A stretch of DNA of 64,000 bases from Paenibacillus sp. FSL H8-0537 (lineage in GTDB: Bacteria; Bacillota; Bacilli; Paenibacillales; Paenibacillaceae), in assembly GCF_038051995.1 (NCBI RefSeq), contig NZ_CP150290.1:5865001-5929000 (forward strand), read 5' to 3'. The position numbers were made by a program, and so were the translations under genes. Of this stretch, positions 9,160 through 17,652 are shown in pieces; positions within the stretch are counted from its first letter, which is position 1, and every line of letters starts with the position of its first letter. The notes beneath the pieces were generated by a model. That model was not told where the DNA came from. It did no database searches and saw only the letters and a list, made by a program, of their open reading frames with translations.

Positions 9160-10881
9160 CTATTTCAATTCCTTGCCGCCCTCCAGCTTTTGCCGGAACT
9201 CTTGGGGCGTCAGGGAATAATATTTTTTGAACACCTTATTGAAATAATTCGGGTTTTGATAACCAAGCTGGAGCGCGATTTCATAGCTTTTCAGGCTTGG
9301 GTTTGCCAGCATCGACGCTGCCAGCTCCATCTTCAGCCGCAGCACATAATCGCTCACGTTTTCGCCCGTCGCAAGCTTGAAGATACGCGACACATGGACC
9401 GGATGCATAAACAGATAATCGGCGATCGCTTGCAGCGTCACATCGGTAACGAGATTTTTCTCAATGTAGCTGCGGATTTTGCCTACGGTTATTTCACGGT
9501 CATTTCTCGTATCATTTTCCATGCTTTGCCTCAGCAGCAGGAACGCTTCGTCTATCCAGCTCTTTAACGCAATAATGGAGCGGCTTGGCAGCTGCCCGCT
9601 CATCTCCGATAAGCCGGAGCCGATCATCTCCGCCAGCTCACGCCCGTTTTTGTGCGCGAAGGAGCTGAACGAGGCATAGATGGAGAAAAACACCTCCATC
9701 AGATGCTCCGGCGAATCCGGCCAGCCTTGGTTCAGCTCGCTCCAGATGCCGCTAAGCTTCTGCTCAGCCATTTCCCAACTGCCCGATTCCATCAAATGAA
9801 TGAGCATCGGCGGCTCGTAAAGCCGCTGAAGCGAATGAATCGGCTGCTGGCGGGCGATATCGGAAGCGACATGGATAAACAGCCCGCTTTGGCTGCCGAC
9901 CTGCCGGCGCAGCGCCAGCAAAACATCCTCATACTGCTGCCTGACATCATGCGGGAACAGCCCCCACTGGCTGACAAGCACGGAAACCTCGCCACTTAAA
10001 TAATGATTGACGCTGAGCTGGAGCTGCGAGGCTTTGAGCTGAAGCTCCTCATCAAGAGCTTTATTATCATCTGATAATCCGGAAAGCGGCTCCTCATCCT
10101 CCCCTTGCTTTCCCCCAATAAGCGTCCCACCAGCGCTATCTAGCGGAATTTCCGTAACGACGCCAACCAAGTAGCCGTGAATAGATTTGCATGTCCAGAG
10201 ACGGAAGCGCGCCTCAAACAGCTCCTCCGCCATATTGCTGACGGCATATTCCAGCAGGGACAGACTGTAGAAATCCATTTCCGACAGCTTGCCCTCAAGC
10301 CGCACGAGCATCAGCGCAAAGCGTTGTTCCAAGACTACCGGAACTTTGAGTGATTCCAGCTTTTCGGACAGCCGCTCCGCCGAATATTTGCGTCCCTCAA
10401 GCAGCTCATTCAGAAGCTCGCCCTGAAGCTTGGGCAAATTCTCCTGAAAAGCTCTTGCTACACGCTGATGGAAGCTCTTCTCGTCCAGCTCCTTCTTTAA
10501 TGCCTGAACGGCCCCGCTCACCTTTTCCAAAATGTGGTCGTCACTAATAGGCTTTAATAAATAGTCATACGTTTCATGGGCAATAGCCTGCTGCGCATAA
10601 GCAAATTCGGCATGACCGGACAACAAAATGCATTTAATCCGCTTCCAGCTCCTCCGCACCTGCTGGAGCAGCTCCAAACCGCTGATGCCCGGCATCCGGA
10701 TATCGGTAATTAGAACATCGATCGTATTCGTATTTAAAATCTCCAGAGCCTCTACGCCAGAATAAGCTTTGAACACAGTGCCGATACCGATTTGCTCCCA
10801 TGGAAGCGTATCGGCAAGACTGTCCACCACGCTCGCCTCGTCATCCACAAGCAATAATCTAAATGCCAGCTGCTCCTCCAT
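9160..10881 (-). CDS. yesN: YesN-type response regulator with AraC output domain
   Basis: A 573-residue response regulator. The receiver domain covers residues 1-125 with DD at 13-14, phospho-acceptor Asp60 in LLITD-like VLITDIRMPG, and the conserved Lys in LLKPIS. A long middle region follows, and an AraC/XylS double helix-turn-helix covers about residues 470-570, ending FFKKYYSLTPQEFR-like. ATG 10881 is chosen because it overlaps the sensor stop as TGATG and starts the receiver domain directly. A longer frame from 11016 would add 45 residues read antisense to the sensor's end. The partner is the YesM sensor; the likely target is the sugar importer downstream. Confidence 0.93.
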   Translation of the reverse strand: MEEQLAFRLLLVDDEASVVDSLADTLPWEQIGIGTVFKAYSGVEALEILNTNTIDVLITDIRMPGISGLELLQQVRRSWKRIKCILLSGHAEFAYAQQAIAHETYDYLLKPISDDHILEKVSGAVQALKKELDEKSFHQRVARAFQENLPKLQGELLNELLEGRKYSAERLSEKLESLKVPVVLEQRFALMLVRLEGKLSEMDFYSLSLLEYAVSNMAEELFEARFRLWTCKSIHGYLVGVVTEIPLDSAGGTLIGGKQGEDEEPLSGLSDDNKALDEELQLKASQLQLSVNHYLSGEVSVLVSQWGLFPHDVRQQYEDVLLALRRQVGSQSGLFIHVASDIARQQPIHSLQRLYEPPMLIHLMESGSWEMAEQKLSGIWSELNQGWPDSPEHLMEVFFSIYASFSSFAHKNGRELAEMIGSGLSEMSGQLPSRSIIALKSWIDEAFLLLRQSMENDTRNDREITVGKIRSYIEKNLVTDVTLQAIADYLFMHPVHVSRIFKLATGENVSDYVLRLKMELAASMLANPSLKSYEIALQLGYQNPNYFNKVFKKYYSLTPQEFRQKLEGGKELK

Positions 10882-12587
10882 CACGCTTCCTCCTTGTCCT
10901 CCCAAATGATTTCCGTACGAAAGCCGTCCAGCGGTGAAGGTGAAGCGGAGAACCGCAAGCCCGAATGCCCTCCATATAACTGTGTTAGCCGTTGATGCGT
11001 ATTCCATAGGCCACATCCAGTGTGCTCATCCAAGGGGACAGCGAGCGACTTTCGCAGCTTGACCAGCTCCTCCTTCGTCAAGCCGCTGCCATTATCGTCA
11101 ATAATAAGCCGGTTCAAGCCGTTTTGGAGCAGCCCCTTAATATGAACAATGCCAAATTGCAGCTGGCTTTCAATTCCGTGGACGACCGAATTTTCCACAA
11201 TGGGCTGAATGAGCAGCCGTGGAATTTGCAAATCCATCATCTCCTCAGGGATGTCGATTTCATAGTGCAGACGCTGGATACGGAGCTGCTGAATGATCAA
11301 GTAGTTTTCCACCAGCTTAAGCTCCTCCCGAACCGTCGTCATGCTATTTTCCATCCGCGTCGTGTAGCGATAGTATTCGCCTAAATTCAGCGACATCGCC
11401 ACGACTGCTTCCTTATCGCCGAGATTCGCCATATTTTTAATATAGAATAAACAGTTGTATAAAAAATGCGGGTTGATCTGCGATTGGAGCTGCTTCAGCG
11501 TCGCTTCCTTGGAGCGAAGCGTCTCCATGTACACCTTATCGATCAGCTCCTGAATCTGCTCTGCCATCTCGTTAAAGCTGCTGAATAGAAACTCAAATTC
11601 ATTGTTTGGGCGCTGCTTCAGGCGGGTGGAAAACTGTCCGTCCTTGATTCGCTGCACTCCCCGCACCAGCAGCACAATCGGACGCTGGACATTGCGGTAC
11701 AGCAGCAGGGTAGATAAAACGCCGAGTGCCATTAGCAAGCCTATTGAGATATAAAACAGGTTACGACTCGTATTGATTGGTGCAAACACGCTCGCAAGCG
11801 GCACAACATCGACCAAATACCAGCCAAGACTTGCCGAACGGATATAATTGACGATATATTGCTGGCGATTAATTTCAAGATTGAGGCTGCCGCTGCCCGC
11901 GAGCTGCAAGCTCTCCAGCTGATCCATTGCCTGCGTAACGAGCCGATAGTTGCCGTTAAAGCCAATGATCGGGTCCTCGCCGGGATGATACAGAAAAGGC
12001 TCGCGCGCCTCATCCTGCTGGAGAGAATTAAGCATATTTTTCAAATTGGCATCGGTGAACCGTACTTCGACATATAGATTCGGCATGTCTGACTGCTGCA
12101 TGCGGCTGAACAGCATTTCCTTAATGCCAAACGTTGTGGCGTATTCATGAACCCATTTGCCCATGTCCCCCGCTTCAAGCTTCTGCTCGTCATAATGGGC
12201 GGAATAGTCCGTCGAAATCAGTTCCTTGGTATCGCGCAAATATAAAATAATTTGGTTCGTCCAGGCGCTCGTCGTCGTCTGCATATTCAGCATATCCACG
12301 AGGCGCAAGTGGCGCTGAAGCTGGACAAGCTCATCATTTTTCCCCCGGCCCTCCACATATTCCCGTATGCTGTAATCACGGCTTGCCGAGGTGGAGTGCT
12401 TCACTAGCTGATCCACCATCATGTCGAGCTGGTTCATAAAAAAACCGAGGCGGTTAAGATTCTGCTCCTTGATCGTCGTCTGCACCACATCTACACTCAC
12501 TTGGTTCGAGTAGCCGTAAAGCAAAATAATCGGGATGAGCAGCGCAATAATCAAGGCTATCATTTTCCGAAATGTTGTCATCTTCAT
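10881..12587 (-). CDS. yesM: YesM-type sensor histidine kinase
   Basis: A 568-residue membrane kinase. A first membrane helix at about 10-27 is followed by an extracellular sensor of about 245 residues, a second helix at about 276-298, a HAMP linker at about 299-350, and a His_kinase domain with His374 in LQSQINPHFLYN. A HATPase domain (NSVVHGIE, DDNGSGL) covers about 455-560. The layout is the YesM/LytS type, which senses extracellular sugars. It is the first gene of the minus-strand block and is translationally coupled to the YesN regulator. The 233 bp before it hold the hairpin at 12743-12791 and an AAAACGCTT stretch (12681-12689) weakly resembling cre. Confidence 0.94.
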   Translation of the reverse strand: MKMTTFRKMIALIIALLIPIILLYGYSNQVSVDVVQTTIKEQNLNRLGFFMNQLDMMVDQLVKHSTSASRDYSIREYVEGRGKNDELVQLQRHLRLVDMLNMQTTTSAWTNQIILYLRDTKELISTDYSAHYDEQKLEAGDMGKWVHEYATTFGIKEMLFSRMQQSDMPNLYVEVRFTDANLKNMLNSLQQDEAREPFLYHPGEDPIIGFNGNYRLVTQAMDQLESLQLAGSGSLNLEINRQQYIVNYIRSASLGWYLVDVVPLASVFAPINTSRNLFYISIGLLMALGVLSTLLLYRNVQRPIVLLVRGVQRIKDGQFSTRLKQRPNNEFEFLFSSFNEMAEQIQELIDKVYMETLRSKEATLKQLQSQINPHFLYNCLFYIKNMANLGDKEAVVAMSLNLGEYYRYTTRMENSMTTVREELKLVENYLIIQQLRIQRLHYEIDIPEEMMDLQIPRLLIQPIVENSVVHGIESQLQFGIVHIKGLLQNGLNRLIIDDNGSGLTKEELVKLRKSLAVPLDEHTGCGLWNTHQRLTQLYGGHSGLRFSASPSPLDGFRTEIIWEDKEEA

Positions 12588-12742
12588 CGCTTTTCCTCCG
12601 CCTTATGTGATAAGTCCAGTCTCCTTGCCTGCTGCGGGTCACGGGAATCAACGCCATTCTACCATCAATTTCGCACAAAAGAAAACGCTTACCTAATCTT
12701 GCATAAGCAGAAAGAATGATTCACTAGAAAAAAATTGCAAAT

Positions 12743-12791
12743 AAAACAGGCATCTTCCACACAAATAGCTTGTGCAAAAAATCCCTGTTTT
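12743..12791 (-). terminator. Probable terminator behind the Btr-like remnant
   Basis: Arms AAAACAGG (12743-12750) and CCTGTTTT (12784-12791) enclose an inner CACA/TGTG pairing. On the minus strand the hairpin is followed by an ATTTGCAATTTTTTT stretch. It separates the pseudogene from yesM. Confidence 0.5.
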
Positions 12792-12820
12792 CCTTGTTCA
12801 TAATAAATGATTGCTGCTTA

Positions 12821-13296
12821 TTATTTTAACGCCGCTTGGATTTGGTCGAGTACCAAATTAATCGCTACTGGGACATACTAGGCAATCCACAAATTCGTAT
12901 CTTCTTTGTATACATGGCCGTTTTGGACGGCTTTCAGGTTTTTCCAAATAGCCGAGCTTTCGAATTCCTTCGTCAGCTCCAAATTGCTGCTGTCCTCCAT
13001 CAGAAAGAGGTGGTCGGCCTCAAGCTCAGGAAGCTTCTCAAGCGACAGCGACGCACTGCTGTTCTCTGCATCTACCGAAACGCCCCTTTGCCTGCATGGC
13101 AAAGATAACAATACTCGGCATGATGCTCCATTCCATCAAGCATAATCCGCCCCTGTCCCCGCGCGGTAAAAAGAAAAGCGCTCGCAGGCAGCTGATAGGA
13201 GCGCAGCTCCTCACCCAGCTCCAGCACTGCATGCCGGATATCAAGCAGCTTGATGGAGGCTTGGTTCCACAATTGAATGTGTTCATTCAAGTTCAT
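12821..13296 (-). pseudogene. Decayed Btr-like AraC regulator fused to an iron-siderophore binding domain
   Basis: The first 70 codons (from 13296) read like the N-terminal cupin arm of an AraC regulator: QLPASAFLFTARGQGRIML. At about 13080-13110 the frame shifts and the text becomes the C-terminus of a FecB/FeuA-type periplasmic-binding domain: LPELEADHLFLMEDSS ... WKNLKAVQNGHVYKED. That is interrupted by a TAG at 12878-12880, after which the same frame continues with VPVAINLVLDQIQAALK to a normal stop at 12821. This N- and C-terminal combination is the architecture of B. subtilis Btr (YbbB). The AraC helix-turn-helix and most of the binding domain (about 400 residues) are missing. A large internal deletion, a frameshift and a nonsense codon make it non-functional. 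Confidence 0.8.
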
Positions 13297-13407
13297 CGCC
13301 CTTGTTCAACTCCTATGGATCAAATAGGTCAGACCGTAAAGCTAATCTCACCATTTTACTGATAACCATTCTAATAGTCGAATGGAAGATGTGAGGAATA
13401 CAGCACA

Positions 13408-13444
13408 AAAAGCCGTTGAATCACTCATTGATTCGACGGCTTTT
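13408..13444. terminator. Strong hairpin terminator
   Basis: Arms AAAAGCCGTTGAATCA (13408-13423) and TGATTCGACGGCTTTT (13429-13444) have one mismatch, with A and T tails on both sides. It lies in the 418-bp gap between the Btr-like remnant and the CoA-transferase gene. Confidence 0.75.
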
Positions 13445-13500
13445 ATTGATTGGACGGTTTTTAATTGTTAAAGAACAGCCCTAGGAACTGTTAAAGCTCT

Positions 13501-13557
13501 TCTCTTCTCTTCTCTTCTCTTCTCTTCTCTTCTCTTCTCTTCTCTTCTCTTCTCTTT
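13501..13557. repeat. Pentanucleotide microsatellite (TCTTC)n
   Basis: About eleven uninterrupted copies of TCTTC sit in the gap downstream of the CoA-transferase. The tract is pure pyrimidine on the plus strand. No gene spans it, so slippage would alter only spacing or RNA structure downstream of the minus-strand operon. Confidence 0.9.
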
Positions 13558-13606
13558 AATTGTAGGCGGAAGTATGTTTGAGTTGATTGGACTTTTGGTA
13601 GTTCAG

Positions 13607-13643
13607 ACGAATGTGACTCAGCCTATGGCTGGGTTACATTCGT
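13607..13643. terminator. Hairpin downstream of the CoA-transferase
   Basis: Arms at 13607-13623 and 13627-13643 (ACGAATGTGACTCAGCC and GGCTGGGTTACATTCGT) pair with two imperfect positions around a 3-nt loop. There is no U-run, so it may be an RNA-stabilising or processing hairpin rather than a full intrinsic terminator. Confidence 0.5.
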
Positions 13644-13663
13644 AGAACGGACAATGGCCAGGC

Positions 13664-13729
13664 AACCAAACCATACTGTAGCATCAACCAAACCATACTG
13701 TAGCATCAACCAAATCATACTGTAGCAGC
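13664..13729. repeat. Three tandem 22-bp repeats across the CoA-transferase stop
   Basis: Units at 13664-13685 and 13686-13707 are identical, starting AACCAAACCATACTGTAG. The third at 13708-13729 has two changes and contains the stop codon and last codons of the CoA-transferase gene. The array therefore grew from the 3' end of that gene outward. Confidence 0.9.
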
Positions 13730-15313
13730 ATCCCATTCTTGCTTGAGGCCCATAGGCTCCGCTTGGAAGAGTCTTGCATCCATCAGCTTGAGCTCCGGTG
13801 AAATAAGCGGCTCAAACGCCAGCAGATCAAGAACATCCCGCTGCAAATCGATTCCTGGGGCAATCTCGCAAAGCATCAAACCGCGAGCTGTAAGCTGGAA
13901 CACCGCTCGCTCCGTAATAAAAATAACTTCCTTGCCGTTTTGCGCCGCCTCGACTCCGTTGAAGGAAATGTCTGCGAGCGCGGGCACGATTTTGCGGAAG
14001 CGTCCTTCCTTTGCAATGTCGACCTGGCCATCCTTTACCTGGACGTCGAGGCCGCCGGCGGTAAAGGTGCCGCTGAATACGACTTTTTTAGAATTTTGGG
14101 CAATGTCGATAAAGCCACCCACACCCATAATTTTCCCATTGAACTTATGAACGTTCACATTTCCCGCTTGGTCCATTTCAGCAAAGCTCAAGAAGCTGAC
14201 ATCCAGCCCGCCGCCATCATAAAAATCGAACTGGTACGGCTGGTCAAGCACCGCCCTAGGGCTGATCGTCGCTCCAAAAATAATGCCTTTCGCTGGTGTG
14301 CCGCCTATCGGACCCAGCTCCACCGTAAACGTCAGCGCTTCGCCAACGCCCTCCTCGGCCGCCACATAACCAACACCATCAGATATGCCAACTCCAAGAT
14401 TGGCTACGGCTCCAGGGAATGCCTCCATGAGCGCCCGCCTTGCGATAATTTTGCGTTCGGTTAGCTGCAAAGGCTCGATACCGCCCTGTACGGCTAGCAA
14501 ATCACCGCTCATATAGCGGTTGCTTTCCGTCTGGTACGTCTGCATTTGCTCTGGAACGACGACGACGGCATCGACCAGGAAGCCGGGAATTTTGATCGTC
14601 TTCGGATGCTGCGAACGAGCTTGAACCATTCGCTGCACTTGTACAATGACAATGCCGCCGCTATTTTTCGTAGCCTGTGCAATGCTGAGCACATCCAGAA
14701 AAGTCGGCTCATCCTCCATCGTAATATAACCGTCTGTATCGGCAGTCGTACCGCGAATAATCGCCACATCCGGCTTAATCGACGGATAGAACAGCCATTC
14801 CTTGCCGTCGATTTCCATCAGGCGGACAAGCTCCTTCGTCGTGCGCTCATTAAGCTTGCCGCCTTGCTGGCGAGGATCAACGAATGAGCCAAGCCCAACA
14901 TGGCTCAAAATACCGGGATGCCCCGCTGCCGTGGAACGGAAGAGCTGTGTAATGACACCTTGCGGGAAGCAATACGCTTCGATTTGGTTCGTCTCAGCCA
15001 GCTCCGACATCCGCGGCGACTGCCCCCAATGCCCGCCAATCGCTTTGATGCAAAGGCCGGCAATCGCGATCGGGCTCATCCCTCTATCTGCCCGGTCACC
15101 GAGACCGGTTGTGTGAAGATAAGTCAGCCCGCTTGGCTGCTGCTCTTTGTGATAGCGATCAGCGAGTGCTTCAATGACAGCAGTCGCCTCGACAATTCCG
15201 CCGCCGGCGCCGCTAAAGGCGACCGTGGCTCCGTCAGAAATGAGGCGCACGGCCTCATCAGCGGTCAAAATGGGAACCGGACCGGTTCTTTTTTTCAAAG
15301 TTGCATTAGACAT
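13715..15313 (-). CDS. Acyl-CoA:carboxylate CoA-transferase (fused class I)
   Basis: A 532-residue single-chain class I CoA-transferase in which the two AtoD/AtoA-like halves are fused, as in propionate CoA-transferase and YdiF. The glycine-rich CoA loop is FSGAGGG near residue 33. The catalytic glutamate that forms the thioester is Glu332 in FTVELGPIGG. It moves CoA between acetate/propionate/acetoacetate-type acids. It is downstream of an enoyl-CoA hydratase gene with a 74-bp gap, both probably transcribed from the divergent region at 16190-16390 under the LacI-type operator. The acid substrate is unknown. The gene ends inside the 22-bp tandem repeat. Confidence 0.93.
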   Translation of the reverse strand: MSNATLKKRTGPVPILTADEAVRLISDGATVAFSGAGGGIVEATAVIEALADRYHKEQQPSGLTYLHTTGLGDRADRGMSPIAIAGLCIKAIGGHWGQSPRMSELAETNQIEAYCFPQGVITQLFRSTAAGHPGILSHVGLGSFVDPRQQGGKLNERTTKELVRLMEIDGKEWLFYPSIKPDVAIIRGTTADTDGYITMEDEPTFLDVLSIAQATKNSGGIVIVQVQRMVQARSQHPKTIKIPGFLVDAVVVVPEQMQTYQTESNRYMSGDLLAVQGGIEPLQLTERKIIARRALMEAFPGAVANLGVGISDGVGYVAAEEGVGEALTFTVELGPIGGTPAKGIIFGATISPRAVLDQPYQFDFYDGGGLDVSFLSFAEMDQAGNVNVHKFNGKIMGVGGFIDIAQNSKKVVFSGTFTAGGLDVQVKDGQVDIAKEGRFRKIVPALADISFNGVEAAQNGKEVIFITERAVFQLTARGLMLCEIAPGIDLQRDVLDLLAFEPLISPELKLMDARLFQAEPMGLKQEWDAATV

Positions 15314-15387
15314 GATGGATAATTCTCCTTCTTCGGCTGCTTTCGTCTGTGCCTCTATATAAGTTCAGCAAATCAGCGGTTAGAATG

Positions 15388-16188
15388 TTACATTTTTTGA
15401 ACGGTATCACCAGCGAAAACAGGAGGACGCTTCTCGAAGAAGGCCTGCATGCCTTCCTTAAAATCTTCGCTTTCCGCTACCTTTTGCGAAATATCGAGCT
15501 GCGTTAAATCAAGCCATGACTGCTCTGGCATAAAAATGCGGGTAAGCGCCTCCTTTACAGCACGTACGGCCGAGCCGGATTTTGCGGCAATTTCCTCTGC
15601 CCAGCGATAGGCCAGCTCATAAGCGGTTCCTTCGTGTGCAATCTCATTGACTACGCCCAAGCTAAGTGCTTCCTGCGCACTCATCGGCTTGGCAAGCAGC
15701 ATAAACTGCATCGCTCTTCCTGCTCCGATGAGGCGGGTGATGCGGTAGGCGCTGCCGCTTCCCGGGAATGATCCAATGTTTACCTCTGGTAATGACAGCA
15801 CAACATGAGGTGCAGCTACCCGCATATCGCAGCTTAGCGCCCAGTCAAAACCACCGCCATAAGCGGAGCCGTCCAAAGCGGCAATCGTCGGAATCGGCAG
15901 TACGGACAGGCGGGTTCGCAGCCGAATCTCGCTTTCCATTTTGTCGCTGACATACGTATCTTTTTCCAAATGCTGCTGTATTTCATTCATGTCTGAGCCC
16001 GCCGAGAATACTTTGCCATTATGAGTAAGGACAACAACGCGAAGCTCGCCATCCGACTCAATATCGGCTAAAATCTTCTCAAGCAGCGCAAGCCCGTTAT
16101 TCGTTCCCAAGTTCAGCGGAGGATTGTTGAAGCGGATAATTCCGATACGGCCTTCCTTGTGAAATTCAATTCCCGGATTTGCTGACAT
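15388..16188 (-). CDS. Enoyl-CoA hydratase/isomerase
   Basis: A 266-residue crotonase-fold protein. The oxyanion-hole segments are FSAGSDMNEI near residue 65 and ALDGSAYGGGFDWALSCDMRVA near 105-125. At the second catalytic position the family acid appears as EVNIGSFPG. I prefer ATG 16188 over GTG 16200 because the GTG lies inside the AAGGTGG ribosome site that serves the ATG. It hydrates or isomerises an enoyl-CoA in fatty or branched acid breakdown. Pairing with the CoA-transferase gives a minimal activate-and-hydrate module. No dehydrogenase or thiolase is nearby, so the pathway is incomplete here. Confidence 0.9.
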   Translation of the reverse strand: MSANPGIEFHKEGRIGIIRFNNPPLNLGTNNGLALLEKILADIESDGELRVVVLTHNGKVFSAGSDMNEIQQHLEKDTYVSDKMESEIRLRTRLSVLPIPTIAALDGSAYGGGFDWALSCDMRVAAPHVVLSLPEVNIGSFPGSGSAYRITRLIGAGRAMQFMLLAKPMSAQEALSLGVVNEIAHEGTAYELAYRWAEEIAAKSGSAVRAVKEALTRIFMPEQSWLDLTQLDISQKVAESEDFKEGMQAFFEKRPPVFAGDTVQKM

Positions 16189-16256
16189 GACAATAACCAC
16201 CTTATTATGAGATTATAAATTATATTTGCTGTCCATTTGAACAGCTGCCGTTCGCT

Positions 16257-16272
16257 ATTAGATCGATCTAAT
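16257..16272. promoter_or_regulatory. LacI-type operator, copy 1
   Basis: ATTAGATCGATCTAAT is a perfect 16-bp palindrome with the central CG typical of LacI-family operators. It is placed in the divergent region between the enoyl-CoA hydratase (minus) and the LacI gene (plus). A near-identical copy occurs at 17617-17632. Confidence 0.75.
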
Positions 16273-16394
16273 CTTTCCATTGATTATAAAAAACGGCATC
16301 CCCCCTGTCAACAGCAAGCCGGGGAATCTATAGTCATTCCATATGCTGCGATTATGTACTATAATTTTCACTAATGAAAGAGGTGTGACTGATT

Positions 16395-17444
16395 GTGGGC
16401 GATAAAAAAGAAAAACGCGTAACGCTTCAGGATGTCGCGAAGGATGCAGGCGTGTCACGCGCCACGGCATCGCTCGTTGTCAGAGGCAGTACGTCCATTA
16501 CTGAGCAGACGAAACAGAAGGTTCTTGCATCGATGAATAAGCTCGGTTATGTCTATGATCGCGTCGCAGCAAGCTTTCGCTCCAGACGCTCTTCTACTGT
16601 GGGCATTATTATAACGGATATCGGCAATCCCTTCTTCTCTGAGCTGCTCGCCAACTTGCAAGACCGGCTCGATGAACTCGGTTATACAACGCTGCTTGGC
16701 ATGACTTTTGAATCGGATAGCAAGCAGGAGCGCATACTCGAGACGATGCTGGAGCATCATGTTTGCGGCATTATTATGGCTCCCGTTGCGGGGACAAACC
16801 CTGCCGTATTTGCCCGGCTAAAGCACTTAAACGTCCCTTGCGTCCTTATCGGCCGTGAAATTTCCGGAGCACGCGTTGATTATATCGGCACCGATTTCCA
16901 ATGGGGTACGAAGATGGCTGTCCGGCATTTGGCGGACCAAGGGCATAAGCATATTGCTCTGCTTGGCGGCACGCCTCATACATCCGCTTATAACGAACGA
17001 CTCGCTGGCTATTTGGAAGGGCTTGAGGAATCCCGCATCCCGACCGATCAGCGCCACATTATTCCTGGCCCGCCTACACGCGAAAGCGGCGCTGTCATTA
17101 TTAATCAGCTCATCCGTCAGGACAAGCTGCCTACAGCGGCGCTGTGCCATAACGATATTGTCGCGCTTGGCGTCATCGTCGGACTTAGGGAAAATCGGCT
17201 TGTCGCCGGCAAGGATATGGCTCTCGTTGGTTTTGACGATATTAAAGAAGCAGCTACGGCTAATCCTGGCTTGACGACGGTTTCCGTTGGGTCTGGCCAG
17301 TGGGGAATCGAGGCGGCAAACCTGCTCCACCAGCGCATCAGCGCCGAAACATCTACAGCGGCTGCTCAGGAGACGGCTAGAATTATTTTGCCGCCAAAGC
17401 TTGTTATCCGCGAATCCTCAACACATTTTATGGGCGTGCATTAA
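16395..17444 (+). CDS. LacI-family transcriptional regulator
   Basis: A 349-residue repressor. The helix-turn-helix VTLQDVAKDAGVSRATASLV (about 8-28) and hinge helix are followed by a periplasmic-binding-like effector domain beginning VGIIITDIGNPFFSELL and ending LVIRES. GTG 16395 follows an AGAGGTG site at 16379-16385. The effector pocket residues do not allow a ligand to be named. It lies between two operons that share one palindrome, so it probably represses the CoA-transferase/hydratase pair, the amino acid importer operon and itself. Confidence 0.93.
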   Translation: MGDKKEKRVTLQDVAKDAGVSRATASLVVRGSTSITEQTKQKVLASMNKLGYVYDRVAASFRSRRSSTVGIIITDIGNPFFSELLANLQDRLDELGYTTLLGMTFESDSKQERILETMLEHHVCGIIMAPVAGTNPAVFARLKHLNVPCVLIGREISGARVDYIGTDFQWGTKMAVRHLADQGHKHIALLGGTPHTSAYNERLAGYLEGLEESRIPTDQRHIIPGPPTRESGAVIINQLIRQDKLPTAALCHNDIVALGVIVGLRENRLVAGKDMALVGFDDIKEAATANPGLTTVSVGSGQWGIEAANLLHQRISAETSTAAAQETARIILPPKLVIRESSTHFMGVH

Positions 17445-17481
17445 TCAATGCACCCCTGTCATTTAGCTGGCGAAATGGTCA

Positions 17482-17510
17482 TTGACATTCAATTTTTAAC
17501 TTGCTATAAT
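17482..17510 (+). promoter_or_regulatory. Consensus sigma-A promoter for the amino acid importer
   Basis: TTGACA (17482-17487), a 17-bp spacer and TATAAT (17505-17510) are a perfect match to the vegetative consensus. The transcript would start near 17517 and cross the operator at 17617, giving a roadblock-type repression site. Confidence 0.85.
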
Positions 17511-17616
17511 TCCAACAAAACTAATAGGAAATAGACGTTTCGCGTTTATTTACTAATAGAATCAAGCGCGAACGGTTTCGCTGGCTACAGCAGCACCCGG
17601 ACACGTTTGGCTTATA

Positions 17617-17632
17617 ATTAGATCGATCTACT
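17617..17632. promoter_or_regulatory. LacI-type operator, copy 2
   Basis: ATTAGATCGATCTACT matches the copy at 16257-16272 in 14 of 16 positions. It overlaps a second TATAAT at 17613-17618 and lies 21 bp before the lipoprotein ATG. Confidence 0.75.
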
Positions 17633-17652
17633 AAGAGGAGGCTTTTGTCAAC

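Noticed and set aside
13501..13729. Possible CRISPR-like array
   Set aside because: Units are contiguous without spacers, and no cas gene is present; they are simple tandem repeats.
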